Positions 52,684-63,783 of a DNA stretch of 64,000 nucleotides are shown here, piece after piece. The translations under genes were made by a program, and so were the position numbers. The stretch covers positions 309,908 to 373,907 of the forward strand of contig NZ_BMRP01000001.1 of NCBI RefSeq assembly GCF_014648695.1, read 5' to 3'. The notes beneath the pieces are model-generated. The model was given only the letters and a program-made list of their open reading frames with translations. It had not been told where the DNA came from and made no database searches. Position 1 is the stretch's first letter. Every line of letters begins with the position of its first letter. The DNA comes from Streptomyces albospinus. Lineage in GTDB: Bacteria; Actinomycetota; Actinomycetes; Streptomycetales; Streptomycetaceae.

Positions 52684-54276
52684 ATGGCGGAGCTCACGAT
52701 CCGGCCGGAGGAGATCCGGGACGCGCTGGAGAACTTCGTCCAGGCGTACAAGCCGGACGCGGCCTCGCGCGAAGAGGTCGGCACGGTCAGCGATGCCGGT
52801 GACGGTATCGCGCACGTCGAGGGCCTGCCCTCGGCGATGGCGAACGAACTGCTGAAGTTCGAGGACGGCACGCTCGGTCTTGCGCTGAACCTGGAAGAGC
52901 GCGAGATCGGTGCGGTCATCCTCGGTGAGTTCAGCGGCATCGAGCAGGGCCAGCCGGTGCAGCGCACCGGTGAGGTGCTCTCGGTCGCCGTGGGCGAGGG
53001 CTACCTCGGCCGCGTCGTCGACCCGCTGGGCAACCCGATCGACGGCCTCGGCGAGATCGAGACCGAGGGCCGCCGCGCCCTGGAGCTCCAGGCTCCCACG
53101 GTCATGCAGCGCAAGTCCGTCCACGAGCCGATGGCCACCGGCTACAAGGGCGTGGACGCGATGACGCCGATCGGCCGCGGCCAGCGTCAGCTGATCATCG
53201 GTGACCGCCAGACCGGCAAGACCGCCCTGGCCGTCGACACGATCATCAACCAGCGCGACAACTGGCGCTCGGGCGACCCGAAGAAGCAGGTCCGCTGCAT
53301 CTACGTCGCCATCGGCCAGAAGGGTTCCACCATCGCGTCGGTCCGCCGCGCGCTGGAGGAGAACGGCGCGCTGGAGTACACCACCATCGTCGCCGCCCCG
53401 GCGTCCGACCCGGCGGGCTTCAAGTACCTGGCGCCCTACACCGGCTCGGCCATCGGTCAGCACTGGATGTACCAGGGCAAGCACGTCCTGATCGTCTTCG
53501 ACGACCTCTCGAAGCAGGCCGACGCCTACCGCGCCGTGTCCCTGCTGCTGCGCCGCCCGCCGGGCCGTGAGGCGTACCCGGGCGACGTCTTCTACCTGCA
53601 CTCGCGTCTGCTGGAGCGCTGCGCCAAGCTCTCCGACGAGATGGGCGCCGGCTCGATGACCGGCCTCCCGATCGTCGAGACCAAGGCCAACGACGTGTCG
53701 GCGTTCATCCCGACCAACGTCATCTCCATCACCGACGGCCAGTGCTTCCTGGAGTCGGACCTGTTCAACGCCAACCAGCGTCCGGCACTGAACGTCGGTA
53801 TCTCCGTCTCCCGTGTCGGTGGTTCCGCCCAGCACAAGGCCATGCGCCAGGTCTCCGGCCGGCTCCGCGTGGACCTCGCCCAGTACCGCGAGCTGGAGGC
53901 GTTCGCCGCCTTCGGTTCCGACCTGGACGCGGCCTCCAAGGCGCAGCTGGAGCGCGGCAAGCGCATGACCGAGCTGCTCAAGCAGGGTCAGTACGCCCCG
54001 TACCCGGTCGAGGACCAGGTCGTCTCCATCTGGTCCGGCACCAACGGCAAGATGGACGACGTTCCGGTCGAGGACATCCGCCGCTTCGAGCGGGAGCTCC
54101 TCGACTACCTCCGCCGGGAGAAGAAGGAGCTGCTGATCAGCATCCGCGAGGGCGCCAAGATGTCCGACGACACCATCGGCGCGATCTCCGAGGCCGTCGA
54201 CGGCTTCAAGCGGCAGTTCGAGACCTCGGACGGCAAGCTGCTCGGCGAGGACGCCCCGGCCGGCACCGGCAAGTGA
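52684..54276 (+). CDS. atpA: ATP synthase F1 subunit alpha
   Basis: A 530-residue non-catalytic nucleotide-binding subunit of the F1 hexamer. The P-loop GDRQTGKT spans residues 173-180, the Arg finger is within [11 protein letters not shown], and the beta-barrel start is [18 protein letters not shown]. Strong ribosome site before ATG 52684. Gap of 20 bases to atpG. Confidence 0.98.
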   Translation: MAELTIRPEEIRDALENFVQAYKPDAASREEVGTVSDAGDGIAHVEGLPSAMANELLKFEDGTLGLALNLEEREIGAVILGEFSGIEQGQPVQRTGEVLSVAVGEGYLGRVVDPLGNPIDGLGEIETEGRRALELQAPTVMQRKSVHEPMATGYKGVDAMTPIGRGQRQLIIGDRQTGKTALAVDTIINQRDNWRSGDPKKQVRCIYVAIGQKGSTIASVRRALEENGALEYTTIVAAPASDPAGFKYLAPYTGSAIGQHWMYQGKHVLIVFDDLSKQADAYRAVSLLLRRPPGREAYPGDVFYLHSRLLERCAKLSDEMGAGSMTGLPIVETKANDVSAFIPTNVISITDGQCFLESDLFNANQRPALNVGISVSRVGGSAQHKAMRQVSGRLRVDLAQYRELEAFAAFGSDLDAASKAQLERGKRMTELLKQGQYAPYPVEDQVVSIWSGTNGKMDDVPVEDIRRFERELLDYLRREKKELLISIREGAKMSDDTIGAISEAVDGFKRQFETSDGKLLGEDAPAGTGK

Positions 54277-54296
54277 CGACGGAAGGGACCTGATCC

Positions 54297-56661
<2,365 letters not shown>

Positions 56662-56767
56662 CTCCCGCCGGTCCCGGAGGCGGCCCTGGCCGCCTCCGGC
56701 CCGGACGACCACTAGTATTTGACCCAACATCTGCCACACCAGGCAGGTGGAGACCCGAGGAGCCATC

Positions 56768-57151
56768 GTGGCTGAGCTGCACGTCGAGTTGGTCGCCGCG
56801 GACCGGCAGGTCTGGTCCGGCGAGGCCAGCCTGGTCGTCGCGCGCACCTCGTCGGGCGACATCGGCGTCATGCCCGGACACCAGCCGCTGCTCGGCGTGC
56901 TGCAGTCGGGCCCGGTGACGATTCGTACGACGGGTGAGAGCGGGGACGGCACCGTCGTCGCCGCGGTGCACGGCGGCTTCATCTCGTTCGCCGACAACAA
57001 GCTGTCTCTGCTCGCGGAGATCGCCGAGCTGTCGGACGAGATCGATGTCCAGCGCGCGGAGCGGGCCCTGGAGCGGGCGAAGTCGGATGCTGACGCAGCC
57101 GCCGAGCGCCGCGCCGATGTCCGGCTGCGTGCGGTGACGGGCGTTCACTGA
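56768..57151 (+). CDS. atpC: ATP synthase F1 subunit epsilon
   Basis: A 127-residue subunit with the N-terminal beta sandwich (AELHVELVAADRQVWSG, VMPGHQPLLGVLQSG) and a C-terminal two-helix part (EIDVQRAERALERAKSDADA) that can inhibit rotation. GTG 56768 with GAGGAG upstream. Last gene of the operon; a strong hairpin follows. Confidence 0.97.
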   Translation: MAELHVELVAADRQVWSGEASLVVARTSSGDIGVMPGHQPLLGVLQSGPVTIRTTGESGDGTVVAAVHGGFISFADNKLSLLAEIAELSDEIDVQRAERALERAKSDADAAAERRADVRLRAVTGVH

Positions 57152-57173
57152 GCCCCGTCACCGACGAGATCGA

Positions 57174-57220
57174 CCTCAGCCGCGGGCCGCCCGGAGTTCC
57201 GGAGCGGGCCGCGGCTGAGG
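57174..57220 (+). terminator. Terminator of the atp operon
   Basis: CCTCAGCCGCGG (57174-57185) pairs with CCGCGGCTGAGG (57209-57220), with further G-C pairing inside. It starts 22 bases after the atpC stop. Confidence 0.75.
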
Positions 57221-57266
57221 CAATACAGGTGCGTTTCCCGAATACACGGCGAGGAGGTCGGTCGAG

Positions 57267-57716
57267 ATGGTCCTCGCTCTGCTTGTGAGCGGCGCGGTCG
57301 TGGTGCTGGTGCTGCTGGGACTGTTCGTCTTCGGACTGAGGCGGCGGCTCATCCAGCGGTCCGGAGGCACGTTCGACTGCAGCCTCCGGTGGAACGTGTC
57401 GGAGGAGAGCGGCGATCCCAGCGGCAAGGGCTGGATCTACGGGGTCGCCCGCTACAACGGTGACCGGATCGAGTGGTTCCGGGTCTTTTCGTATGCGCCC
57501 CGGCCGCGGCGGCTGCTGGAGCGGTCCGTCATCGAGGTGCTGGAGCGGCGCACGCCGCAGGGCGAGGAGGAACTCGCACTGCTCTCCGATTCCGTCGTGC
57601 TGGCCTGTGAGCTGAGCGGCACCCGCGTCGAACTGGCGATGAGCGAGGACGCCCTCACCGGTTTCCTGGCCTGGTTGGAGGCGGCGCCCCCCGGGCAGCG
57701 AGTCAATGTGGCTTAG
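57267..57716 (+). CDS. DUF2550 membrane-anchored protein
   Basis: A 149-residue protein with one N-terminal membrane helix (LALLVSGAVVVLVLLGLFVFGL) and a cytoplasmic domain of the actinobacterial DUF2550 family (RRLIQRSGGTFDCSLRW, GKGWIYGVARYNGDRIEWFRVFS). Function unknown; it is the constant neighbour of atpC in Streptomyces. ATG 57267. It is the last gene of the conserved block before the biosynthetic genes. Confidence 0.88.
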   Translation: MVLALLVSGAVVVLVLLGLFVFGLRRRLIQRSGGTFDCSLRWNVSEESGDPSGKGWIYGVARYNGDRIEWFRVFSYAPRPRRLLERSVIEVLERRTPQGEEELALLSDSVVLACELSGTRVELAMSEDALTGFLAWLEAAPPGQRVNVA

Positions 57717-57742
57717 AACAGGCGCCGCGTTGCATGGGGGTG

Positions 57743-57761
57743 CCCCGGACGAAGTCCGGGG
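57743..57761. terminator. Convergent hairpin between DUF2550 and fkbH-like genes
   Basis: CCCCGGAC-GAA-GTCCGGGG is a perfect 8-bp stem with a 3-base loop between two convergent genes, so it can stop transcription from both sides. Confidence 0.75.
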
Positions 57762-57872
57762 GAGGGGCGACGTGGCCTGACTGCGGGGCTGCGCCTGAGC
57801 GGTGCGGTGGTCGTCGGCCGTTCGCGCCGCCGCCGGACGGGCGGCGACGCGAACGCGGTCCGGCTCCTCCGG

Positions 57873-59012
57873 TCAGTGCCCGCCGGGCACCCAGGGGGTC
57901 AGGTCGCGCGAGGCGCTGAACAGCCGGGGTGCGACGACCTTGAGATGGGATGGCGGATCCTGCCGGGTGGGTTCCAGGCAGAGGGTCTGGGTGCCCTCCG
58001 CATCGGGCAGTGGCTCGGCGGCCTCGTGCTCGGCCTCCTGGAACCCCGCGAAGCGGTAGGCGACTTCCATCATCCGGTTGCGCTCGGTTCGCCGGAAGTC
58101 GGCCGTCAGGGACTGGCCGGCCCGCGCGGCCTCGTCGGCGAGCCAGCGCAGCAGCGCCGCTCCCACACCGAAGGACACCACCCGGCACGAGGTGGCGAGC
58201 AGTTTGATGTGCCAGGCACCGGGACGCCGGTCGAGCAGGATCACGCCGATCGCGCCGTGCGGGCCGAACCGGTCGGTGAGCGAGGCGACCAGCACCTCGT
58301 GCTGCTCGTCCGCCACGAGGGAGCGCAGGGTCTGCTCCGAGTAGTGCACCCCGGTGGCATTCATCTGGCTGGTACGCAGGGTCAGTTCGTCGACCCGGGA
58401 GATGTCCTCGGCACCGGCTCGGCCGATGGTGAGCTCCAGGGCGAGGGAGCGCAGGAACTCCTCGTCGGTGCCCGCGTGTTCGGCGCGTTCGGTCTCCCGG
58501 CGGAGACCCGCCTGGTACATCTGCCGGCGGCGGCGGGCGTCGCCGGTCACCACGGCCGGGGTGAACTCCGGCCGGTCCGGTAGCGACAGGGCGTCCTCCG
58601 CCGGGTAGCACCGCACCTCGGGGTGGTGGAACTCCACCTCCGCGCGTTCGGCGGGCTGGTCGTCGATGAAGGCGATGGTGGACAGCGCGAAGTTGAGCTC
58701 GTCGGCGACGGCACGGACGGCGGCGGACTTCGCGCCCCAGCCGATGTGCGGCAGGAGGAAGTACTCGGCCAGCCCGAGCTTCTCCAGGCGCTCCCATGCC
58801 TGGTCGTGGTCGTTGCGGCTGGCGATCGACTGAAGGATGCCCCGCGCGTCGAGTGCGGTGATCACGTCGCGCAGGGCGTCGGGGACCTCGACGTCGTCGT
58901 TCTCCAGCAGCGTGCCGCGCCACAGGGTGTTGTCCAGGTCCCAGACCAGGCACTTGACGGTGACAGGCGGTTCCGTCACTTGCTCGTTCTCCTTTGCCGG
59001 GGCGGGTTTCAT
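57873..59012 (-). CDS. fkbH: FkbH-like HAD-superfamily glyceryl-ACP synthase
   Basis: A 379-residue HAD-IIIC protein. The catalytic aspartates are Asp25 and Asp27 in VWDLDNTLW; IASRNDHDQAWERL, IAFIDDQPAERAEV and the C-terminal acyltransferase-like part (LATSCRVVSFGVGAALL, with the Cys used for glyceryl transfer) complete the FkbH pattern. FkbH dephosphorylates 1,3-bisphosphoglycerate and loads the glyceryl unit on an acyl carrier protein, the first step to methoxymalonyl-ACP and also to tetronate units. ATG 59012 overlaps the upstream stop (ATGA), so it is the last gene of a coupled six-gene operon. Confidence 0.92.
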   Translation of the reverse strand: MKPAPAKENEQVTEPPVTVKCLVWDLDNTLWRGTLLENDDVEVPDALRDVITALDARGILQSIASRNDHDQAWERLEKLGLAEYFLLPHIGWGAKSAAVRAVADELNFALSTIAFIDDQPAERAEVEFHHPEVRCYPAEDALSLPDRPEFTPAVVTGDARRRRQMYQAGLRRETERAEHAGTDEEFLRSLALELTIGRAGAEDISRVDELTLRTSQMNATGVHYSEQTLRSLVADEQHEVLVASLTDRFGPHGAIGVILLDRRPGAWHIKLLATSCRVVSFGVGAALLRWLADEAARAGQSLTADFRRTERNRMMEVAYRFAGFQEAEHEAAEPLPDAEGTQTLCLEPTRQDPPSHLKVVAPRLFSASRDLTPWVPGGH

Positions 59013-59974
59013 ACTTCCCACAGCGTCACGGTCCAGGCCGCGACGGGGCTGTTGCTGAGCACCAGGACGTGCTGGCCGGGGTCCACCTCACCGCGGGCCA
59101 GCAGGCGGTCCAGGTTGAGGACGACGTCCATCGGGCCGAGGTGGCCGAACTCGGCCAGGTGCGTCGCGCACACCGGGTGGATCGGCAGGCCCAGGGAGAT
59201 CCGGTAGAAGTCGTAGGCGCTGGCGGTGACGTTCTGCATCAGTGCGGCGGCCACGTCGTCCTGGCCCAGGCCCGCGTCGGCGAGGACCCGGTCGACCAGG
59301 TTGCCGAGCCGGTTGCGGCTCTGCATGGCGAGTTCGAAGGAGTAGCGGTCGTTGTCGGTGCACTCCTCGCGCCACTGCGACCAGGGCCGGTGCTTGTAGT
59401 CCACCTCGAACAGGTCGTGGAAGGAGCTGTCGACCTCCATCCGGTGTGCCTTCAGCACCGGTCGGCCGCCCCGGACCAGGGTCATCGCGAAGGCGCCGTC
59501 CCCGATCACGGTGACCGGTCGGCGGACCCGGTCGGCGGCGGTCGGGCGGCTGCCGTAGGTGATGAGGACACTCTTGCGGGTGGGGTCGCCCAGGAGCAGG
59601 TCCCGGCCCAGGCCCCAGGCCGCCGAGGAGCCGGCGCAGCCCAGTCCGTCGACCGTGAACGGGAACGTGCCGTCCAGCCCGGCGAGATGGGCGATCTTCC
59701 CGGCGTCCGAACCGATCAGTACGTCCGGTGCCCGTGATCCGATGTGCAGGAGGAGGTCGGGCACCTCCTCCTGCGTGGCCATGAGCTCCCGGCAGGCCCG
59801 GGCGGCGAGTTCGGTCGGTTCGGTGTCCGGGAAGATCCCGACCGTTTCGACCCCCGCCTGCTCGGCGAACTTCAGCTCCTCGTCGCTCAGCCGGGCCAGT
59901 TCGGGCAGGTCCGCGACCGGAACCCGTTCGTCCGGCAGCAGACAGTGCACCGACCCGATTCCGATGGCGTTCAT
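59009..59974 (-). CDS. KAS III-like protein within the methoxymalonyl operon
   Basis: A 321-residue thiolase-fold protein similar to 3-oxoacyl-ACP synthase III. The nucleophile Cys113 lies in VDGLGCAGSSAAW, matching the position in FabH. The two other usual catalytic residues appear changed: where FabH has His in PHQAN this reads LMQNVTA, and where it has Asn in YGN it reads FGHLGP (His278). Related proteins start polyketide or fatty acid chains, condense glyceryl-ACP in tetronates, or simply transfer acyl groups. Not part of the minimal methoxymalonyl set. Overlaps both neighbours by four bases. Confidence 0.82.
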   Translation of the reverse strand: MNAIGIGSVHCLLPDERVPVADLPELARLSDEELKFAEQAGVETVGIFPDTEPTELAARACRELMATQEEVPDLLLHIGSRAPDVLIGSDAGKIAHLAGLDGTFPFTVDGLGCAGSSAAWGLGRDLLLGDPTRKSVLITYGSRPTAADRVRRPVTVIGDGAFAMTLVRGGRPVLKAHRMEVDSSFHDLFEVDYKHRPWSQWREECTDNDRYSFELAMQSRNRLGNLVDRVLADAGLGQDDVAAALMQNVTASAYDFYRISLGLPIHPVCATHLAEFGHLGPMDVVLNLDRLLARGEVDPGQHVLVLSNSPVAAWTVTLWEV

Positions 59975-61071
59975 ACGGCCCCTTCCAGCGCTCGCTCCGC
60001 GAGGATGAGCTGGCAGATCTCCTCGCTGCCCTCGATGATCTGCATCAACTTGGCGTCCCGGTACGCCCGTGCCACCGGCTCGCCGTCCACCGAACCCGCC
60101 GAGGCCAGTACCTGTACCGCGGTGGCGGCGGACCGGGCCGCGTGGCCCGCGGCGACGTGCTTGGCGAGCACCGCGGCGGTGCTCAGCTCGGGGGACCGGT
60201 CGTCCCAACAGCCGGCGGCGTGCTCGCACACCCGGGTCGCGGTCTGCTCGGCGACCAGCAGCTCGGCCAGGTGCCGGGCGATCAACTGGTGCTCGGCCAG
60301 CGGCTTGCCGAACTGCTCCCGGTCGCGGGCATGGGCCGCGGCGGCGCGCAGACAGCTGCGGATGATGCCGACGCACCCCCAGGCGACCGACATCCGTCCG
60401 TACGTGAGCGCGAGGGTGGTGAGCAGCGGGAGCGACTGGCCGGTGCCCGAGAGCACCTGAGCGGCCGGCAGGCGTACGTCCTCAAGGAGCACGTCGGCGT
60501 GGCCGGCTGCGCGGCACCCCAACGGCTGGGGGACCGGGCGCACGGTGACGCCGGGCGTCGTGGTCGGTACCAGTACCGCGGCGGCGCCGTCCTGGTAGCG
60601 GCCGAACACCACCAGCAGATCGGCGTATCCGGCCGCGGTGGACCAGACCTTGTGCCCGTTCAGGACCACCGTGTCGCCGTCGTCCTTGACCGTGGTGGCG
60701 ATGGCCGAGAGGTCGCTGCCGGCCTGCGGTTCGCTGAACGCCACGGCGGCGAGGTCGCCCCGGGTGAGGCGGGGCAGCGCCTCGGCGCGCTGCCGGCGGG
60801 TGCCGAACCGCTGGATGGTCCACGCCGCCATGCCCTGGGAGGTCATCACGCTCCGCAGCGAACTGCACAGCGTCCCTGCGTGGGCGGTGAGTTCGCCGTT
60901 CCGTCGGCTCGACAGGCCGGGGCCGCCGTACTCGGCGGGGACCTCGGCGCACAGCGCGCCCGCCGCGCCGAGCCTGCGGAGCACCTCCACCGGTATGGTG
61001 CCGGCCAGGTCCCAGGCGGCGGCCCGGTCGCCGACCTCCGCGCTGATCAGGCCCGGCAGGTCGTCACTCAC
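59971..61071 (-). CDS. fkbI: Acyl-CoA dehydrogenase (FkbI-like)
   Basis: A 366-residue FAD acyl-dehydrogenase. Motifs include AAVAFSEPQAGSDLSAI (flavin contact), VVLNGHKVWSTAAGYADLLVVFG, FGKPLAEHQLI and the late catalytic Glu region QIIEGSEEICQL. In methoxymalonyl-ACP synthesis this enzyme oxidises hydroxymalonyl semialdehyde intermediates on the carrier protein. GTG 61071 lies inside the ACP gene end (8-base overlap). The flavin-binding and carboxylate motifs are intact. Confidence 0.92.
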   Translation of the reverse strand: MSDDLPGLISAEVGDRAAAWDLAGTIPVEVLRRLGAAGALCAEVPAEYGGPGLSSRRNGELTAHAGTLCSSLRSVMTSQGMAAWTIQRFGTRRQRAEALPRLTRGDLAAVAFSEPQAGSDLSAIATTVKDDGDTVVLNGHKVWSTAAGYADLLVVFGRYQDGAAAVLVPTTTPGVTVRPVPQPLGCRAAGHADVLLEDVRLPAAQVLSGTGQSLPLLTTLALTYGRMSVAWGCVGIIRSCLRAAAAHARDREQFGKPLAEHQLIARHLAELLVAEQTATRVCEHAAGCWDDRSPELSTAAVLAKHVAAGHAARSAATAVQVLASAGSVDGEPVARAYRDAKLMQIIEGSEEICQLILAERALEGAV

Positions 61072-61345
61072 CGGCGTCGGACCCGGTGAGTCGGAGCACG
61101 AGAGCGGTCATGTCGTTCACCGTGCGGAAGTTGTCGATCCTGAGGTCCGGTCCTTCGATGGCGAGGCCGAAGGACCGCTCGATGTGCACCACCAGTTCCA
61201 TCGCGAACATCGATGAGACGCCGCCGTCGGCGAACAGGTCGGTGTCCGACTCCCAGCTGGTCTTGGTGCTCTTCTCCAGGAACTGCTTCAGCTCGGTCTC
61301 GACGTCTTCCGCCACGAACCGGCGCTCTGTGGTCGACTCGCTCAT
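61064..61345 (-). CDS. fkbJ: Acyl carrier protein (FkbJ-like)
   Basis: A 93-residue carrier protein. The phosphopantetheine site is Ser45 in [15 protein letters not shown] (usual pattern DGGxSS/DSLxxxEL), with a helical sequence [20 protein letters not shown] before and [13 protein letters not shown] after. It carries glyceryl, hydroxymalonyl and finally methoxymalonyl groups between the surrounding enzymes. Its start overlaps the stop of the O-methyltransferase gene (ATGA). Confidence 0.9.
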   Translation of the reverse strand: MSESTTERRFVAEDVETELKQFLEKSTKTSWESDTDLFADGGVSSMFAMELVVHIERSFGLAIEGPDLRIDNFRTVNDMTALVLRLTGSDAGE

Positions 61346-62022
61346 CTCGGCTTCCTCTCGGGCTTCTTGTGGATGAGGGTGAGGCCGTCCGCCACGGCGA
61401 GCATGGAGATGTCCACGCGTGCGTCGTCGCGCAGCCGGGTGTTGAGTTCGCGGATGGCCAGGGTGTCCGGGTCCTGTACGGCGGGATCGACGACCCTGCC
61501 GAAGAACAGGGTGTTGTCGAGCACCAGCAGCCCGCCCGGCCGCACCAGCGCCAGGGACTGCTCGTAGTACCGGGAGTAGTTGGCCTTGTCGGCGTCGATG
61601 AAGGCCAGGTCGAAGCTGTCGGGGCCGTTGTCCGCGAGGAGGCGGTCGAGGGTCTCGGCGGCGTCGCCGAGCCGCAGGTCGATCCGGTCGGCGACCTCGG
61701 CCCGCTGCCAGTAGCGTGCGGCGATCCGGGTCCAGCGCTCGCTGTTGTCGCAGGTGACCACCGTGCCGTGGGGAGGCAGGGCACGCGCCATGCACAGGCT
61801 GCTGTAGCCGGTGAAGGTGCCCACCTCCAGCACCTTCGCGGCCCCGGTCAGCCGGACCAGCAGGGCGAGGAACTGCGCCTCCTCCGGCAGCACCAGCATC
61901 GCCTGGAGCATCGGCATGCCTGCCGTCTCGGCGCGCAGGTCGCGCAGGACGTCGTCGTCGCGCAACGACATCTGCCGGACGTAGTCCCGGAGCCGGTCGT
62001 CGAGGATGAGCTGATCGGCCAT
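61342..62022 (-). CDS. fkbG: SAM-dependent O-methyltransferase (FkbG-like)
   Basis: A 226-residue enzyme of the caffeoyl-CoA/catechol O-methyltransferase family. SAM binding is by [20 protein letters not shown], the acidic metal-binding region is [17 protein letters not shown] and [13 protein letters not shown]. In methoxymalonyl-ACP clusters this enzyme methylates the hydroxyl of hydroxymalonyl-ACP. ATG 62022 overlaps the preceding stop by one base. Confidence 0.92.
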   Translation of the reverse strand: MADQLILDDRLRDYVRQMSLRDDDVLRDLRAETAGMPMLQAMLVLPEEAQFLALLVRLTGAAKVLEVGTFTGYSSLCMARALPPHGTVVTCDNSERWTRIAARYWQRAEVADRIDLRLGDAAETLDRLLADNGPDSFDLAFIDADKANYSRYYEQSLALVRPGGLLVLDNTLFFGRVVDPAVQDPDTLAIRELNTRLRDDARVDISMLAVADGLTLIHKKPERKPR

Positions 62023-62885
62023 CAGGCCACCGCGCCCGGGTAGGTGTAGAAGCCGCGCCCGTTCTTGCGGCCGTGCTCGCCGTCGCGCACCTTCTGGAGC
62101 AGCAGGTCGCAGGGGCGGCACCCCTCGTCGCCGGTGCGCCGGTGCAGGACCCACAGGGAGTCCACGAGGTTGTCCAGGCCGATCAGGTCGGCGGTGCGCA
62201 GCGGCCCGGTGCGGTGTCCGAGGCAGTCCTGCATCAGGGTGTCCACGTCCTCGGCCGTTGCCCGGCCCTCCTGCACGACCCGTGCCGCGTCGTTGATCAT
62301 CCGATGCAGCACCCGGCTGGTGACGAAGCCGGGGCCGTCGCCGACGAAGACCGGGCGCCGGTCGAGCGCCGCGAGCACCCGGCCGACCGCCTCGACGGTC
62401 TGTTCGCCGGTGCGTGCGCCGCGGATGACCTCGACCGTCCGGATCAGGTACGAGGGGTTCATGAAGTGGACGCCGACCAGCCGTTCGGGGTGCGGCAGTC
62501 GGGAGGCGAGTTCGTCGACCGGTATGGAGGAGGTGTTGGTCACCAGCGCGGTGCCGGCACCGGTCGCCGCAGCGGCGTCGGCCAGTGCCTTGGACTTCAG
62601 CTCGGCGTCCTCGGTGACCGCTTCGATCACCGCATCGACGTCGTGAGCCTCGACGAGCGAGTCGCTGATCGTCAGATGCCCCTGCGGAACGTCCGGACGG
62701 GCTCCCATGAGCTGTGCCGTCCGCAACTCGTGATCGATCCTGGCGCGGGCCCCCGCCCGCTTCTGCGGGTCGGTCTCGACGAGGAGCACCGGAACGCCCT
62801 GGCCGAGGGCGAGTGTCGTGATGCTGACGCCCATGACACCGGCTCCCAGAACGGCCAGTCGCGCGGCCGGGTCTTCCATTGTCAC
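62022..62885 (-). CDS. fkbK: 3-hydroxyacyl-CoA dehydrogenase family enzyme (FkbK-like)
   Basis: A 287-residue NAD-dependent dehydrogenase. The Rossmann motif [11 protein letters not shown], the [12 protein letters not shown] catalytic strand, the His in [17 protein letters not shown] and the C-terminal [11 protein letters not shown] helix are typical. In the methoxymalonyl route it oxidises glyceryl-ACP to the aldehyde stage. GTG 62885 has GGAGGT six bases upstream; an ATG two codons later is the alternative. First gene of the leftward operon. Confidence 0.92.
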   Translation of the reverse strand: MTMEDPAARLAVLGAGVMGVSITTLALGQGVPVLLVETDPQKRAGARARIDHELRTAQLMGARPDVPQGHLTISDSLVEAHDVDAVIEAVTEDAELKSKALADAAAATGAGTALVTNTSSIPVDELASRLPHPERLVGVHFMNPSYLIRTVEVIRGARTGEQTVEAVGRVLAALDRRPVFVGDGPGFVTSRVLHRMINDAARVVQEGRATAEDVDTLMQDCLGHRTGPLRTADLIGLDNLVDSLWVLHRRTGDEGCRPCDLLLQKVRDGEHGRKNGRGFYTYPGAVA

Positions 62886-63783
62886 CGCATACCTCCGTTA
62901 CCTAGCGGTTGACAGCATGACTAATTGCATTGCTCAGGCATTAGGTTGAGGTTTTTGCTTTGCTCGGCACGTGACGATCCGGGAGCGGACCGAATTCTGC
63001 AAGGGGTCGACGGGGGCGTCGCCCGTAGCGGAGCGGTTGTGGTCTGGTGGGCGGGGCGGAAGGGGTGCCCCTGGACCGCCCCGGCGGTCGAGTCCGGAGC
63101 GTGGCGGTGCCGGTTCAGAGATCCGGAATGTTTCGTTCCATGAATCGCCGCACCGGTGGAATGCATGGGGGTCTGCGATGCGAACCCATATCCCTCCAGT
63201 GACATCCGCCAGCGTCTGGACCGTAGCATGATTGTTCTGGTGCGGCGGCGGAATCCATTGTTCCGGAAAGCTTCGACCGGTTCCCCGGCGGACTTCCTGG
63301 TCAGGTCAAAGGAGGTTGCCGTCGCAGTGGCCGTGACCTGCGACACCTTGGTGGCAATGCCCCAGGTGGGGCCTGGGGTTGTCCGAGCTGTCCCTTGATC
63401 GAATCGCTTGCCACGTCTTGAGAATCGATGTTACGTTCCCGTCCAGAGGAGCAAACGGGCGGTTTCTGCCTGAGTTGCCGACATCGGCGTGCCAACGGGG
63501 GTTTGACGATGCTGAGTTGCCGTAGTCCGCTCGTCCCTGCCCTGTTGGTGAAGAAGCCCGAAGGCAGTTCTCCGCATACCAATGACAGCGCCGTGTAGCC
63601 GGCCTGACACATCGCGTTCCACGATCGAAGTCACATAGCGTTCCGCGATCGAAGTACTGAAGTTTTCATTGGTGTTCATTTGTCGAACGTCTACTGAGCG
63701 CTGCCGTGCTTGACGGTGCGGCGCGGTGCGGTGGCCGGTCGCGATATCCGTTCAGCTATGTCACCCGGGCGAGACGAAGGTCA
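62886..63783. other. Large divergent promoter region of the biosynthetic cluster
   Basis: About 900 bases between the extender-unit operon and the polyketide synthase with no supportable gene. Short frames on both strands (for example 63156-63398 and 63431-63679) lack ribosome sites and known content. It is less GC-rich than the rest of the window (for example 62910-62965 and 63130-63150), carries the 24-bp tandem repeat at 63608-63655 and a related CGTTCCATGAATCG at 63134-63147. Promoters for both directions must lie here. Confidence 0.5.
63608..63655. repeat. 24-bp tandem repeat upstream of the polyketide synthase
   Basis: Two adjoining 24-base units (63608-63631 and 63632-63655) differ at two positions only. 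The shared parts are CACAT, GCGTTCC and CGATCGAAGT. They lie 129-176 bases before the PKS start, a size and place suited to binding two regulator dimers (for example a SARP-type activator, whose sites are direct repeats). Confidence 0.7.

Noticed and set aside
57873..62885. Tetronate-type cluster (FkbH + ACP + KAS III) as the sole reading
   Set aside because: The O-methyltransferase, hydroxyacyl-CoA dehydrogenase and acyl-CoA dehydrogenase complete a methoxymalonyl-ACP set, which tetronate formation does not need; kept only as a secondary possibility for the KAS III-like gene.
62909..62914. TTGACA as a rightward -35 box
   Set aside because: No TANNNT lies at 16-19 bases; the nearest TTAGGT is about 26 bases away.
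63431..63679. Minus-strand open frame in the divergent cluster region
   Set aside because: No ribosome site, crosses the tandem repeat, and shows no known motif.
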